Assembly: GCA_016618085.1 (NCBI GenBank)
Contig: JABLTG010000023.1
Coordinates: forward strand, 62,001-126,000
DNA length: 64,000 bases
Direction of reading: 5' to 3'
From: Neovahlkampfia damariscottae
Taxonomy: Eukaryota; Heterolobosea; Selenaionea; Neovahlkampfiida; Neovahlkampfiidae
Positions 11,909 through 21,048 of the stretch are shown in pieces. Both the position numbers and the translations under genes were made by a program. Within the stretch, counting starts at the first letter, position 1. The number at the start of each line of letters is the position of its first letter. The notes beneath the pieces are model-generated. The model made no database searches. It worked only from the letters and a program-made list of their open reading frames with translations, and was not told where the DNA came from.

Positions 11909-13057
11909 ATGAATTTTTCTTTACAAAAAACGGAAGAAATAAACCAAAATAAAAGACCGTTAGAAACAACTCACTTACAAACTCTAGAGTCTCTAGATGA
12001 AGAAGGATTGAAAAAAGCGACAGTAATACAGTGTCCAGAAGATACTTGGCAAGTTTCAAAACGGAAAAAAAAAACAGAAGAAGAAATTGCTCAAAACTTA
12101 CTGAAGAACATAACATCAGGATCAAAACCATCCTTTTTAGAACAAGAATCCGAAATATTGAAAAAAGGAGTTAAAGAAGCTGCAGAAGATCAAGAAAAGC
12201 CGAACTTTGAAACAGAAGGATACGGAAAGGCATTATTGAGAGGAATGGGTTGGCAAGAAGGAAAACCATATGGAAGAAGTTCAAAAGTTATTGAACCTTT
12301 AATGTTGAAAGCTACACCAAAATTGAGTGGTTTAGGTTCACAACCAAAATTGAATGCAGAAAACCAATCAAGAGAAGAGGTTCCTAATTCGTTGGAAAAA
12401 TATTTGATGAAAAAAAACATCACAGAATTTATTCCAAATTGTATGATTACTGTGATATCAGGCGCGTATGAAGGATTATTTGGTCGTGTTTTGTCAATTT
12501 TCAATGATAAGCTACAAACCCGTTTAAATGATTTGAGAACAGTTCGTGTCAATATAGAAGACGCTAAGTTGTTAAATATTTCAAATTTAAATGAAGAACA
12601 TCCTGCAAGAAAATTTGCAAGACAAGAAACTTTGGAAGAAAAAAAAGTCGAACAAAAAGTGGAAAATAAACAACCAATCATCAAAGAAAAAAAAAGTAAA
12701 ATAGAATGGTTGAGACCATTTCTTAAAGTCAGAATTATCAGTAAGAGTTTAAAAAATGGAAAATATTATAAAAAGAAAGCTATTGTAATTGATGTTCCTG
12801 ATATTTTTCAGTGCACCGTAAAACTGATTGATGATGATCAAATTATCGAAGATGTATTTGAAACAATGCTGGAAACTGTGATCCCTTCAAAAGGAGAAAA
12901 TGTAATGGTTGTAAAAGGTAAATTTAGAGGTCTAATTGGTACATTGATTGAAAAGAGTAATTCAAAAGAAGTATGTGTGGTACAATTTCATGAAGATGAT
13001 GCAATTCAAAAAATACATTATGACGATGTTTGTATGATCACAAGAGAAACATATTAA
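11909..13057 (+). CDS. GPKOW: GPKOW/Spp2 spliceosome factor (G-patch + KOW)
   Basis: Single exon, 382 residues. The Spp2/G-patch signature YGKALLRGMGWQEGKPYGR lies near 104-122. KOW-type segments follow: NCMITVISGAYEGLFGRVL near 175-193 and GENVMVVKGKFRGLIGTLIE near 329-348. The N-terminus is charged and disordered. Spp2/GPKOW activates the DEAH helicase Prp2/DHX16 during spliceosome activation, a fitting function in a genome with many introns. ATG selected as the first in frame; CCAAT 37 nt upstream. Its stop is 13 nt from the end of the next (minus) gene. Confidence 0.9.
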   Translation: MNFSLQKTEEINQNKRPLETTHLQTLESLDEEGLKKATVIQCPEDTWQVSKRKKKTEEEIAQNLLKNITSGSKPSFLEQESEILKKGVKEAAEDQEKPNFETEGYGKALLRGMGWQEGKPYGRSSKVIEPLMLKATPKLSGLGSQPKLNAENQSREEVPNSLEKYLMKKNITEFIPNCMITVISGAYEGLFGRVLSIFNDKLQTRLNDLRTVRVNIEDAKLLNISNLNEEHPARKFARQETLEEKKVEQKVENKQPIIKEKKSKIEWLRPFLKVRIISKSLKNGKYYKKKAIVIDVPDIFQCTVKLIDDDQIIEDVFETMLETVIPSKGENVMVVKGKFRGLIGTLIEKSNSKEVCVVQFHEDDAIQKIHYDDVCMITRETY

Positions 13058-13070
13058 ATATTCTTTATTT

Positions 13071-13757
13071 TTATATTGTGACAAAAAAAATGATCAAGAT
13101 CACAAGAGAGATTGAAATTGTCAACTGAGACGAATTTGATGTCAAAGTACTCTTTTGAGAAATGTGACTATTTGAAGGTTGATTGGATTGACAACCTTTT
13201 TCCAAAGCACATACTTGATAGTTTGTTGTGTTCATTAAATCGCCAATGGCATTATATAATTTGATATTGACATATTCTGATTTCGCTGGCATATTTAAAT
13301 TGTAGAATGTAAAATCCACTTTTGAAAAATCATCTTTTTGGTTGAATGAATATGGTTGAACATAGCAACTATATTTCTTTTAATCCTGAACATCTACACC
13401 ATTTCCATATTCAAGAGCTATTTTTTGGTAATTCAATGAATAATTTCCAAGTAATTCATTTTGTTTTGAATACAAACTAATGAGAACTTCATTGAAATTC
13501 TAAATTTTTTGCAGAATTGATGACTTGTAAGGTGATATTATTTGAATTTTTTTGAACTTTTTGAGTTTTAGCAAAGGATTCTGATTTATTATATGGTAAA
13601 TATTTGAAAGGATTCACCATAAATTAATTTTTTTTTGTTTACAAGGAACATCCGGTTTTGATGAATTGTTTATGGGCCAAACCCAACCATTGACATATGC
13701 TATCAAAAGGTAAGCAACAAAAATTGTAGTTTTTGGTGGAGAAACCATCATGATATT
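13071..13757 (-). pseudogene. Secreted/GPI-type surface protein, interrupted frame
   Basis: A start with signal peptide (ATG at 13750 or 13753; KTTIFVAYLLIAYVNGW) and a C-terminus rich in Ser/Thr ending in a hydrophobic stretch (ISISLVILIIFFVTI), as in GPI-anchored proteins. A CCAAT box (13777-13781) lies just upstream. Between them the frame is broken: the signal-peptide frame stops near 13618, a second frame runs to near 13493, and the last frame has an in-frame TAA near 13380. A 25-nt GT-AG intron (gtcatc...tttag, about 13520-13496) would join the middle pieces, and a 21-nt intron would remove the TAA, but the first break has no clean solution. Either a decaying gene or one with very short introns. 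Family not recognised. Confidence 0.4.
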
Positions 13758-13888
13758 TCTGTAATGAAGTTTTTTTATTGGATGATTATTACTGTGTTCA
13801 CCTCAGAAACTACTAAATAGTAAATGAAATATTATCAACAAAATTCATCTCTTTCATCATCTCTTTCAATACTCTTTATTTGGTCGTT

Positions 13889-14588
13889 TCATAATCCAAG
13901 ATTTTTGTTAGAAAATAATTCTAAATTGAATGAGTCATAATCTGATAAATTTTCATGAGCAGGTACTATGCACTTCATTATATTTTCTTCACCAAATTTA
14001 TTTATAGTTGTAGAGGTCAAAATTTTTATATGTTCATCTACTTCAATCGTTTTCAATTTCAAAAAATCAGTTGGGTGATTTTCTTCAAATAAAACTAAAG
14101 CTTCTGGAGGTACTTCACCTTTATTTCTGATGTAGGATTGCATAACTCCAAATTGATTGTTGTGTAAAATTAAATTATCTTCGTATAGTTTTAACTTTGC
14201 CAGAATGGACTGTTTGAATCTGGTGTCTGGGTTTTTAGATGTTAAATATAAATTACATATCAATGATAAAGATGTCATCATGGCAGTTCCAATGACCGGT
14301 TCAAGCATATTATAAAAATGAATTTTATTTTTGAAGTTCACTTGAACAAGTAAACTTTCAATAAAATCTTTCAATTTTTTAACTGTGAATAATAGAGTGG
14401 TAATTTTCCAATTTTGAAAATTGAAAGTTTTTTTTGTCATTGTGGTTTGTGAACTCTGTAACATCAGAAAAATTGAAACCACTGAAAGATGATTGGAAGA
14501 ATAAGTTATTGTTTGGAAAAGTGAAAAATTGACTTTTTAGTTTTATTTTTGCATATGTATCATCCATTGAAATACGATAGGTTTTCAT
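13889..14588 (-). CDS. Unknown protein, possible 16-nt intron
   Basis: ATG at 14588, overlapping a CCAAT sequence. Exon 1 14588-14384, then a candidate intron of 16 nt (14383-14368, GTTAAAAAATTGAAAG), then exon 2 14367-13889; total 227 residues in frame. Without the intron, the first frame stops after 68 codons and the second has no good start, so the alternative is a one-base shift. The protein is mixed helix with NMLEPVIGTAMMTSLSLIC as a hydrophobic segment and an acidic C-terminus. I do not recognise the family. Confidence 0.5.
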
Positions 14589-14612
14589 TGGACAGTGGTT
14601 TTTTTTTTAAGA

Positions 14613-16172
14613 ATGTTCAGCGGCAAACAAAGAAAACTTATTGGAATTGGAGGAATTCTTTCCATGTTTTTAACTGGTGCTGTTATTGATCACTATTATG
14701 GCGTTCCTTTTGATGACAAAATTTTAATGACCACAACAGATTTAAGACCAAAAGAAAAAAAATTATCAAAAAATGATCCAAATTACAAAAAGGAAAAATA
14801 TGGAGATAAAACAGGTGAATGGATATCAAATCAAAACAATTTATCATTCTTGGAAAATTTTGGAAAACTCAAACAAAGAGTAAAACGAGTTGAAACTGAA
14901 TTGAAACTTCCAATTGATATTGAAGGAAGAAAAAATGAAAATTTGAATTTAAAAGAACGAATGGAAGTTTATAATGTTCCTGGAATCTCTATTTCAGTTA
15001 TTGAAAACTATCAAATTGACTACACAAAAGTTTATGGGGTTTCAAAAGATTCAAAAAAATTAAATTTGAATCATTTGTTTCCTTTAGGTCAATTTGGTCA
15101 TTTTTTATCCTCAATCTTGGCTTTAAGATTGGTTTCACAAAATAAATTGTCTTTAGGGATGTCAATTGGTGATCAATTAAAAATGTCAAATTTAACACAT
15201 GAAAATTTGGAATCAATTTTAACAGGAAAGTCAAAAATTTTTGGACTTGAAGAATCTTTCTTTAGTTCAAATGATAGTATAAACTTGAATTCAATTTTAT
15301 CCAATATCCAAGTGAAAAATGATACCGAAATCGGAAATCACAATTTTTCAATTGGAGCAGAAGTTGTTTTAGAAAAATTGATTTTGAGTGTGGAAAAAGA
15401 AAAATCATTATTTAATGTATTGGATACTAATATCTTTCAAAAATTTGATATCAACAACTTTAAAATTGATCCATTCAAAAAATCAAAAAGAAACATTGCT
15501 TATGGACACCACAAAATGGTTGTTTTAGAACCTTTGAACAATCACATTTCGGTTCTTGGAATGTGGTCAAATACTTCCAATGTAGCAAGAATTTTCTGTG
15601 AACTCATCAAATCAAATAATAAAATGTCTGAAGAATTGTTGAACCAAGATTTTGCTCAAAAATTTTTCACATCAAATTCAAATGTATTTGGATGTAAAAT
15701 TGAAGGTGATAATGAATGTAAAAAGATTTTATTCAAGAATAGAAAGAATGGATACTCTTATTATTTCATTGGATATCCAAACATTGGAAAAGGTGCTATC
15801 TTAATTTCCAACTCAGATACAGGAACTGAGTTGTTAAATGAAGTGGTTAGATCAATATCAAAAGTATATGAATGGCCAGATTTGAAACAAATGAAAAAAA
15901 CTCCGATTGGAAATTTAGATAAAAAAATGTTGACTAAAATTTTGGGTAATTACGAATTGGACAACAATAAAAAATGCAAAATATCATTAAATGATTCCAA
16001 TAGATTATATTTTTCATATGGAAATTTGAATATCAAAGAGCAAATGTTCACTAATGATTACAAAACATTTTTTAATCAAAGTGGTTTAATGTTACATTTT
16101 GATAAAAACCATGAAATTTTTATCGAGTCACCAATGATAGGAACTAAACACGGGAAATTTATTCAAAAATAA
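14613..16172 (+). CDS. LACTB-like serine beta-lactamase-fold protein, catalytic residues lost
   Basis: Single exon, 519 residues. An N-terminal hydrophobic segment (LIGIGGILSMFLTGAVI) may anchor or target it to mitochondria. The class-C beta-lactamase/LACTB fold begins at NVPGISISVIENYQIDYTKV. Where the family has GxxSxxK, this protein reads LGQFGHFLSS, so both the nucleophilic Ser and the Lys are missing; the Y-x-N position reads NFSIG. It is probably a non-catalytic relative of LACTB, which forms filaments in the mitochondrial intermembrane space. ATTGG at 14587-14591 is upstream. The upstream GTG is not used as the start. Its stop is 3 nt from the stop of tRNase Z on the other strand. Confidence 0.7.
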   Translation: MFSGKQRKLIGIGGILSMFLTGAVIDHYYGVPFDDKILMTTTDLRPKEKKLSKNDPNYKKEKYGDKTGEWISNQNNLSFLENFGKLKQRVKRVETELKLPIDIEGRKNENLNLKERMEVYNVPGISISVIENYQIDYTKVYGVSKDSKKLNLNHLFPLGQFGHFLSSILALRLVSQNKLSLGMSIGDQLKMSNLTHENLESILTGKSKIFGLEESFFSSNDSINLNSILSNIQVKNDTEIGNHNFSIGAEVVLEKLILSVEKEKSLFNVLDTNIFQKFDINNFKIDPFKKSKRNIAYGHHKMVVLEPLNNHISVLGMWSNTSNVARIFCELIKSNNKMSEELLNQDFAQKFFTSNSNVFGCKIEGDNECKKILFKNRKNGYSYYFIGYPNIGKGAILISNSDTGTELLNEVVRSISKVYEWPDLKQMKKTPIGNLDKKMLTKILGNYELDNNKKCKISLNDSNRLYFSYGNLNIKEQMFTNDYKTFFNQSGLMLHFDKNHEIFIESPMIGTKHGKFIQK

Positions 16173-16175
16173 ATT

Positions 16176-17394
16176 TTATTCTCTCTTTTTCCATGAAGGT
16201 TCCACATCTTTGATCATAAAATCTTGTGCTATTTCAACATTCTCAGATCCAAAAGTTCTGCAAAAAAAAGATTATTTTTATGATTCATTGCTTACTCAAT
16301 TGCCTCTAATCTCATTTTTTCAGTATCTTCTATTGTATATCTTGCACTAAAATGTGTCAAAAATAATTTCTTCGCTTTGATTTTTTTTGCAAATGCACCA
16401 GCCATCCCACTTGTTGAATGTTTTTTATACAGCGCATGTTCTTCATGCTCATTCGTAAACGTTGATTCATGAATTAAAACATCGCATTTTTTTGCAATTG
16501 AAGCAATATTTGAAGCATCAAATGTATCTCCTAGGATCACTATCTTCCTACCAGGAGAACTCTCACCAATGACATCCTCAGGTTGAATAACTTTACCATC
16601 AACTTCAATTGCATTGCCAGATGTTAATTCACTTATCAAAGGACCCACTGGAATGTTCAATTTTTGCACTTTTTCCATATCAACTCTTCCTCTCTTCGGT
16701 TTTTCCTCAACAACATATCCAAAACATGTTGTTGAGTGTCTGATCATTTTTGCTTGAATTGAGTATTCATTATTATCAATGATGCGAAAAACACCTTTTG
16801 AGTCTTTTGGTATATCAGAACGATCAAATGCAGACATTTCATAAATTTTAACATGCTTTAAAATTCCAATTGCATCTTTTGTTGTTATTTGAGACCTCAA
16901 AAACGATCTAAAAAAAGTTTATGATTGATATTTTTGAACCTGATTCCTAAAGGTCCATAAACCTCTATTTTTTTTTGTTCACCTTTGTAAAGTCTTTCAT
17001 TCGCCGTAATACCATACAAAACTCCTATAATTCCACCAATCTGAAGAAATATAAATAAAAAAGAATTTATACATGGTCTCCATGAAGATGAGTGATGAAA
17101 ATTTTTTGAATCTACTGAATGAATAATTTTTTTTCTTACATCTCCAATTTTGAATCCTTTTGTTGGATTTGCAACATTAGAGTTTAAAATCATCTGTTTA
17201 TATGTTCCTTCACCACTATCAAAAATAAATGTTTCACCGTGAACTTGTAACCCAACAGCTGAAACATTTCTATCAACTGTAGCTCTTTGTGAAGATGTTC
17301 CTAAAAAGTGAATTCTCATGCCTGTAAAATCATCTTGTGTATAACTTCTTTTCAGCTTGGAAAAAATTTTTGAACATTTTTTGAAACCAAGCAT
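16176..17394 (-). CDS. tRNase Z (ELAC-type 3' tRNA endonuclease)
   Basis: Five exons: 17394-17140, 17111-17073, 17040-16940, 16907-16296, 16257-16176; 362 residues. Beta-lactamase-fold landmarks: HFLGTSSQ, FDSGEGTYKQM, the zinc motif FITHLHGDH, CFGYVVEE, VILGDTFDAS, LIHESTF and LTHFSARY. It removes the 3' trailer of tRNA precursors. It has the length of the short (ELAC1-type) enzyme. The basic N-terminus (LGFKKCSKIFSKLKRSYTQ) looks like a mitochondrial presequence. Exon 2 is only 39 nt and codes IQKIFITHLHGDH, i.e. exactly the metal-binding motif. The intron before it ends CAGTAG, the second AG being used. Confidence 0.9.
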
Positions 17395-17439
17395 CAACAA
17401 AAAGTGGTTGATTTATTGGTTTTTTATTGGTTCAATTTT
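17395..17439. promoter_or_regulatory. 45-bp bidirectional promoter with two ATTGG boxes
   Basis: Between the divergent ATGs of tRNase Z (17394, minus) and the next gene (17440, plus). Two CCAAT boxes in minus orientation, 17415-17419 and 17426-17430, 11 bp apart start to start. Confidence 0.6.
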
Positions 17440-18290
17440 ATGAACAATTTTGCAGAGTATTATGAAGATGATGAAACTAAGAACTTAATTTTGAAATCAA
17501 AAATAGAATGTTTTGTTCGAGAGAATGTCATGAAATCATTTCTGCCTTTGGACAAAATTTTGTATAAAAAAATATTTGATATTGTAAATAAAGCCACTTT
17601 GAAGAACAATTTCGAGTAAAAAAAAGTTTTTTTTGATAATATAGTATTTTGTGCAAATTAGAGCATGAATTAGATTTTGGTTTGAACTCAACTTTCACAC
17701 AAATACAATTTTTCGAAAACTACTTAAAATTCATGAAGGTTTACAAATTTGATGACATTTTGATGAGGAATATACCTCAATCAGAAAGTATATTTATTAA
17801 TGACATCTTCAAATGTATTGATTTAAATTCAAATTTTGAAGAATCTAAAGAAAATTTTTCAATTTCTTTGAGTTTCTTGGTTGGATTAGTTTTATTAGAA
17901 ACCCGAATTTTATATGACAAAACATACAAGAAATTAAATGAAGAAGATGGTTTGAACGAGAAATATTTCGAAATCAATGCAAAAGAGTCAGTTTCTTTTG
18001 TTCACACAAAAAAAAATTCCATTTGGAGTTTAAATTCATGTTATGAAATACATTGCTTTTTCATTGAAAAGTTTATTAATTTTTTTGTTCAAAAAATTTA
18101 TTCACAACACTATTTTACGAAATATCAGTCCACAAAAGAAATTAGAAAAAAAATCAAAAACAAAATTTTTGACACACTTAAGAAAAATGAAACAAAGAAG
18201 GAAATCAAAGAAAAAGATGAGAAAATTGTAGAACTCATGAAAAAGTCAAATATTTTACAATCATACTTCAAAAAGTTTGAAAAAATTTGA
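17440..18290 (+). CDS. Unknown protein with lysine-rich coiled C-terminus
   Basis: Two exons (17440-17615, 17645-18290), 273 residues, intron 29 nt. Mostly helical; residues about 120-140 (SISLSFLVGLVLLETRIL) are hydrophobic, and the last 60 residues are a Lys/Glu-rich coil (KKNETKKEIKEKDEKIVEL). No family recognised. GTG at 17404 was rejected as the start because the ATTGG pair lies between it and the ATG. Confidence 0.6.
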
Positions 18291-18700
18291 AGAAAAAAAA
18301 ACAACTTTCGCTTATTTAGATTATTTCTTGGCTACTATTGTTTTTTTTTGGTAATGAAGAACCTACATTATTCAAATGTATTTTATTTTTTTTAAATTTA
18401 AATTTGTTTTTCTATGACTGCGTTATTTGTTTTTGGTTCACTCCTTTTTCTTTTTCAGGAGATTTAGTTTCTCCCATCTAAACCCTCCTCAGTGAAAACT
18501 ATATGTTGAATGGGTGTATTTCATCAACGTAAAATTGGAAACCAACTAGCTTATTTGGGAAAACACATTTCTCTTTTCCATCATAATGGACCAATCTCCT
18601 TCTTTGGCGGACAGCACCTTCTATTGGTTTAGTCACAACGAATCTATTTTAGACCAATCAAAAGCCTTATCCAAACAAAGCAATTTTCTACAACAGTACT
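18291..18700. promoter_or_regulatory. CCAAT-rich upstream region of the CDK inhibitor gene
   Basis: 410 bp without a gene. It is less AT-rich than other spacers and contains CCAAT at 18591-18595, ATTGG at 18623-18627 and CCAAT at 18654-18658, plus TTTGGCGG at about 18603-18610, which resembles an E2F half-site. An inverted repeat GGAGA...TCTCC lies near 18460-18476. No coding frame or known ncRNA seen. Confidence 0.4.
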
Positions 18701-18946
18701 ATGGTAAAGGGCGAAAAGAACAAGACGCCTTCAGAACAAACATTTGAAATGCGCTATACAAAAATAACCAAACCAAAGAGTAAAGTTTGTCGGAGATTAT
18801 TTCCAAAATCTGAAACTGGAACAAATCTTGATGACTTGTACAACAGCACCATCGAAAATTTTGAAAAAAAATGGAACTTTGATGTAAAAAATGGAAAACC
18901 TGCAGAAGGTAAATTTGACTGGACACCAGTAGAAAACAAGAATTGA
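18701..18946 (+). CDS. Mini CDK inhibitor, Kip/Cip (CDI) domain
   Basis: Single exon, 81 residues. The order and spacing match the kinase-inhibitory domain of p27Kip1/p21Cip1: a cyclin-docking RxLF (CRRLFPKS, residues 30-37), a short helix (NLDDLYNSTIENFEKK) and the Cdk-binding strand KWNFDVKNGKPAEGKFDW (57-74), where p27 has KWNFDFQNHKPLEGKYEW. Such proteins bind cyclin-CDK and insert into the active site. It ends 7 residues after the domain, so it lacks the p27 3-10 helix (FYY) region, QT domain and NLS. ATG clear; three CCAAT boxes upstream. This is family recognition by eye, but the match over the Cdk-binding strand is too close for chance in my judgement. Confidence 0.85.
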   Translation: MVKGEKNKTPSEQTFEMRYTKITKPKSKVCRRLFPKSETGTNLDDLYNSTIENFEKKWNFDVKNGKPAEGKFDWTPVENKN

Positions 18947-19017
18947 GGAAACTCAACTCATAAAGCGCAAAAAAGCGAAATGTAAAAATTAAAAATAAAA
19001 CTTAAGAATTATTTAAT

Positions 19018-19542
19018 TTATTTGTATAAATCTTTAATGTTTTGGATGTCTTGAGTTAAGTTAATGATTCTAGCATGTGTTCTGGTTTTTCTTTTGAGAT
19101 TTTCTTGAGGAGGATACAATTCTGTCAAACGAGACAACAGAGGATCTTGAAAAGGGAGAATATGGTTTTCCTTACGCACCTTTCTTTTTAAATCACCTTC
19201 TTTAACTTTTTGAGCAAATTTTAAAACTGGGTCGTCTTTCTTTTCAATCACAAACTCTTTTCTCACTTTTCTTTTTAAATTTTCTTCTTCTGTTTCTTCA
19301 TTTGCTGATTCATCAAAAATTACCAACTTTTTTGCATTCTTTTTTTGGATTTTTAAAGGTTTTGAAACATCTTTGCTTCTTTCTATTATATTGAAATCAC
19401 TTTGGTAATCTACAGTTTTTACAGTTTTTTTTTCTTTTTTCAATGAGGAGGTTGTTGAGGTGTCAAAGTTCTTTGTCTTTTCTTTTGTAATGTGATTTGT
19501 ACAGTTTTCTTTGATTACTGAGTTATTTAAAAGGTCTTCCAT
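19018..19542 (-). CDS. Basic protein with LKRKVRK repeats
   Basis: From the ATG at 19542 it codes 174 residues. Three copies of a basic motif are spaced about 30-34 residues apart: ENLKRKVRKEF, GDLKRKVRKEN, ENLKRKTRTHA, with DPxLxxxx between. Very Lys-rich, probably nuclear. An alternative ATG at 19668 would add 42 residues and overlap the end of LYS1 by 14 nt; I prefer 19542 because CCAAT boxes at 19590-19594, 19602-19606 and 19624-19628 lie between the two. Family not recognised. Confidence 0.55.
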   Translation of the reverse strand: MEDLLNNSVIKENCTNHITKEKTKNFDTSTTSSLKKEKKTVKTVDYQSDFNIIERSKDVSKPLKIQKKNAKKLVIFDESANEETEEENLKRKVRKEFVIEKKDDPVLKFAQKVKEGDLKRKVRKENHILPFQDPLLSRLTELYPPQENLKRKTRTHARIINLTQDIQNIKDLYK

Positions 19543-19654
19543 CGGTTTTGTTTTTGAGTTTTGTTTAACGGAACAGTTTTTAAAAAGCGCCAATAAAAAT
19601 GATTGGTTAACGTATTTTTCTGGCCAATCATATATGATTTCTTTATTAGAAAAT

Positions 19655-20971
19655 TTATTTTTGTTCATTTTTCCACTCTTCAACTTTTTTATGAAATAAA
19701 TCTCTTGCTTTTGTCCAAACTTGATCTTGTTCAGATGGATTTTCATTTTTAAAATCAACATTTTTTAAGTGTTTTAAGTGAGCAATCAAATCATTTGAAA
19801 AATCTTCGGAACTTTCTTTTGGAATTAAAGTTGGAAGATGATCAATTGTAACAACATCTAATCCTTCAGCACCTTCAACTTTCAAAGTAGGTTTATCAAA
19901 AGTTGTGTTGTAATCATAAAATGGAAATGGATTATTTGGATTTGTAACATCTAAAAAAAAAAGGTCAACTCTTTTTTTTCCTTACCACAACTAACATCAA
20001 CTAAAACTGATAATTTTCTATCTTTTTCTTGTATCATTTCTTTTGTTAAAAATGGTGGAATTTTTCCCATTAAGTAAATGTCATTGACCAAAACATCAAC
20101 ATCTAATAATTCTCTAAATGGACCTCCTTTTTTTGTTTCTGCTAAATCCCACTTTCAACTTTTTAATTTTTTTTTTTTTTTTTTTTTACTTCAATACAGT
20201 CAAGTCCAGCCATTTTACAAACTTCAACTGAACCTTTTCCACATCTTCCAAGAGCTCCTAAAACTAATATTTTTGGTACTTTTCCAACTTTTTCAATTTG
20301 TTTTTTGATATGATCAATTAATTCTTCTTTTGATTTGTAAGGTGAAAGACCTTCAAATTTTTTTGTTGGTTCAAGTTGTTTTTGACACCAAACAAGTAAT
20401 CCAACAGCCATACCTGCAAATCCAGCAGCTCTTCCAAAAGCAGCAACTCTTCTTCCTTTTGAATCTTGTAAAAATTCTAAATCAAATAAATCGGAGTTTC
20501 CATCAATAAATCTTTTCATTGTTTCTTTCCAGTCTGATTGATGTTTAAAACAATGAGCAAAATAAATATGTGTGTGGTCTAAAGTGTTTGGAATTTCTTT
20601 GTATTCTTCTGAAAGTGGAAGTTCTTTTAAACCAAAAATAATTGCGTCTTTAGGTGCTTTTGGCCATGAATTTGATTCTGCTAAAGAGCATCCAATTTTT
20701 TCAAATTGTTCATCTGAGAAAATTCTAGTTGTGAACATTAATTTTTTTTTTTTCACTTTTACCTTGTTTTACTCTTTTCAACTGTGATTTTATAACCTTC
20801 TTTTAATAAAACAGCAGCTGTTTCAGGTGTTAATGGTGAACGTTGTTCAAAAGGTTTAACTTCGTCTCTCAACCAAATGTGCATTTTTAACAAATAAAAT
20901 TGGGTAAATTTTTGAACCAATGAGCTAGTGGTTTTATGCTTCAATTTTGTGAATGAAAACTTTCTAAACAT
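19655..20971 (-). CDS. LYS1: Saccharopine dehydrogenase (NAD+, L-lysine-forming)
   Basis: Four exons: 20971-20763, 20724-20190, 20151-19986, 19950-19655; 401 residues. From MHIWLRDEVKPFEQRSPLTP it follows yeast Lys1 throughout: FAHCFKHQSDW, DLEFLQDSKGRRVAAFGRAAGFAG, ILVLGALGRCGKG (nucleotide-binding loop), LAETKKGGPF, VSC/DVTNPNNPFPFYDY, TIDHLPTLIPKESSEDFS. It catalyses the last step of lysine synthesis by the aminoadipate route. The ATG at 20971 (CCAAT at 21002-21006) adds a basic 29-residue leader that looks mitochondrial; the ATG at 20884 would give the yeast-like start, with its own CCAAT at 20917-20921. Confidence 0.92.
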
Positions 20972-21048
20972 TCTTTTTTCCTCTAAACCTCACAGAATTG
21001 TCCAATAGAAAAATTTTACCAAATAAAAAAAAAACACAAAATTTTTTT

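Noticed and set aside
18699-18956. 85-residue minus-strand frame opposite the CDK inhibitor
   Set aside because: The plus-strand frame matches the CDI domain; the minus frame has no ATG of its own at the start and no promoter.
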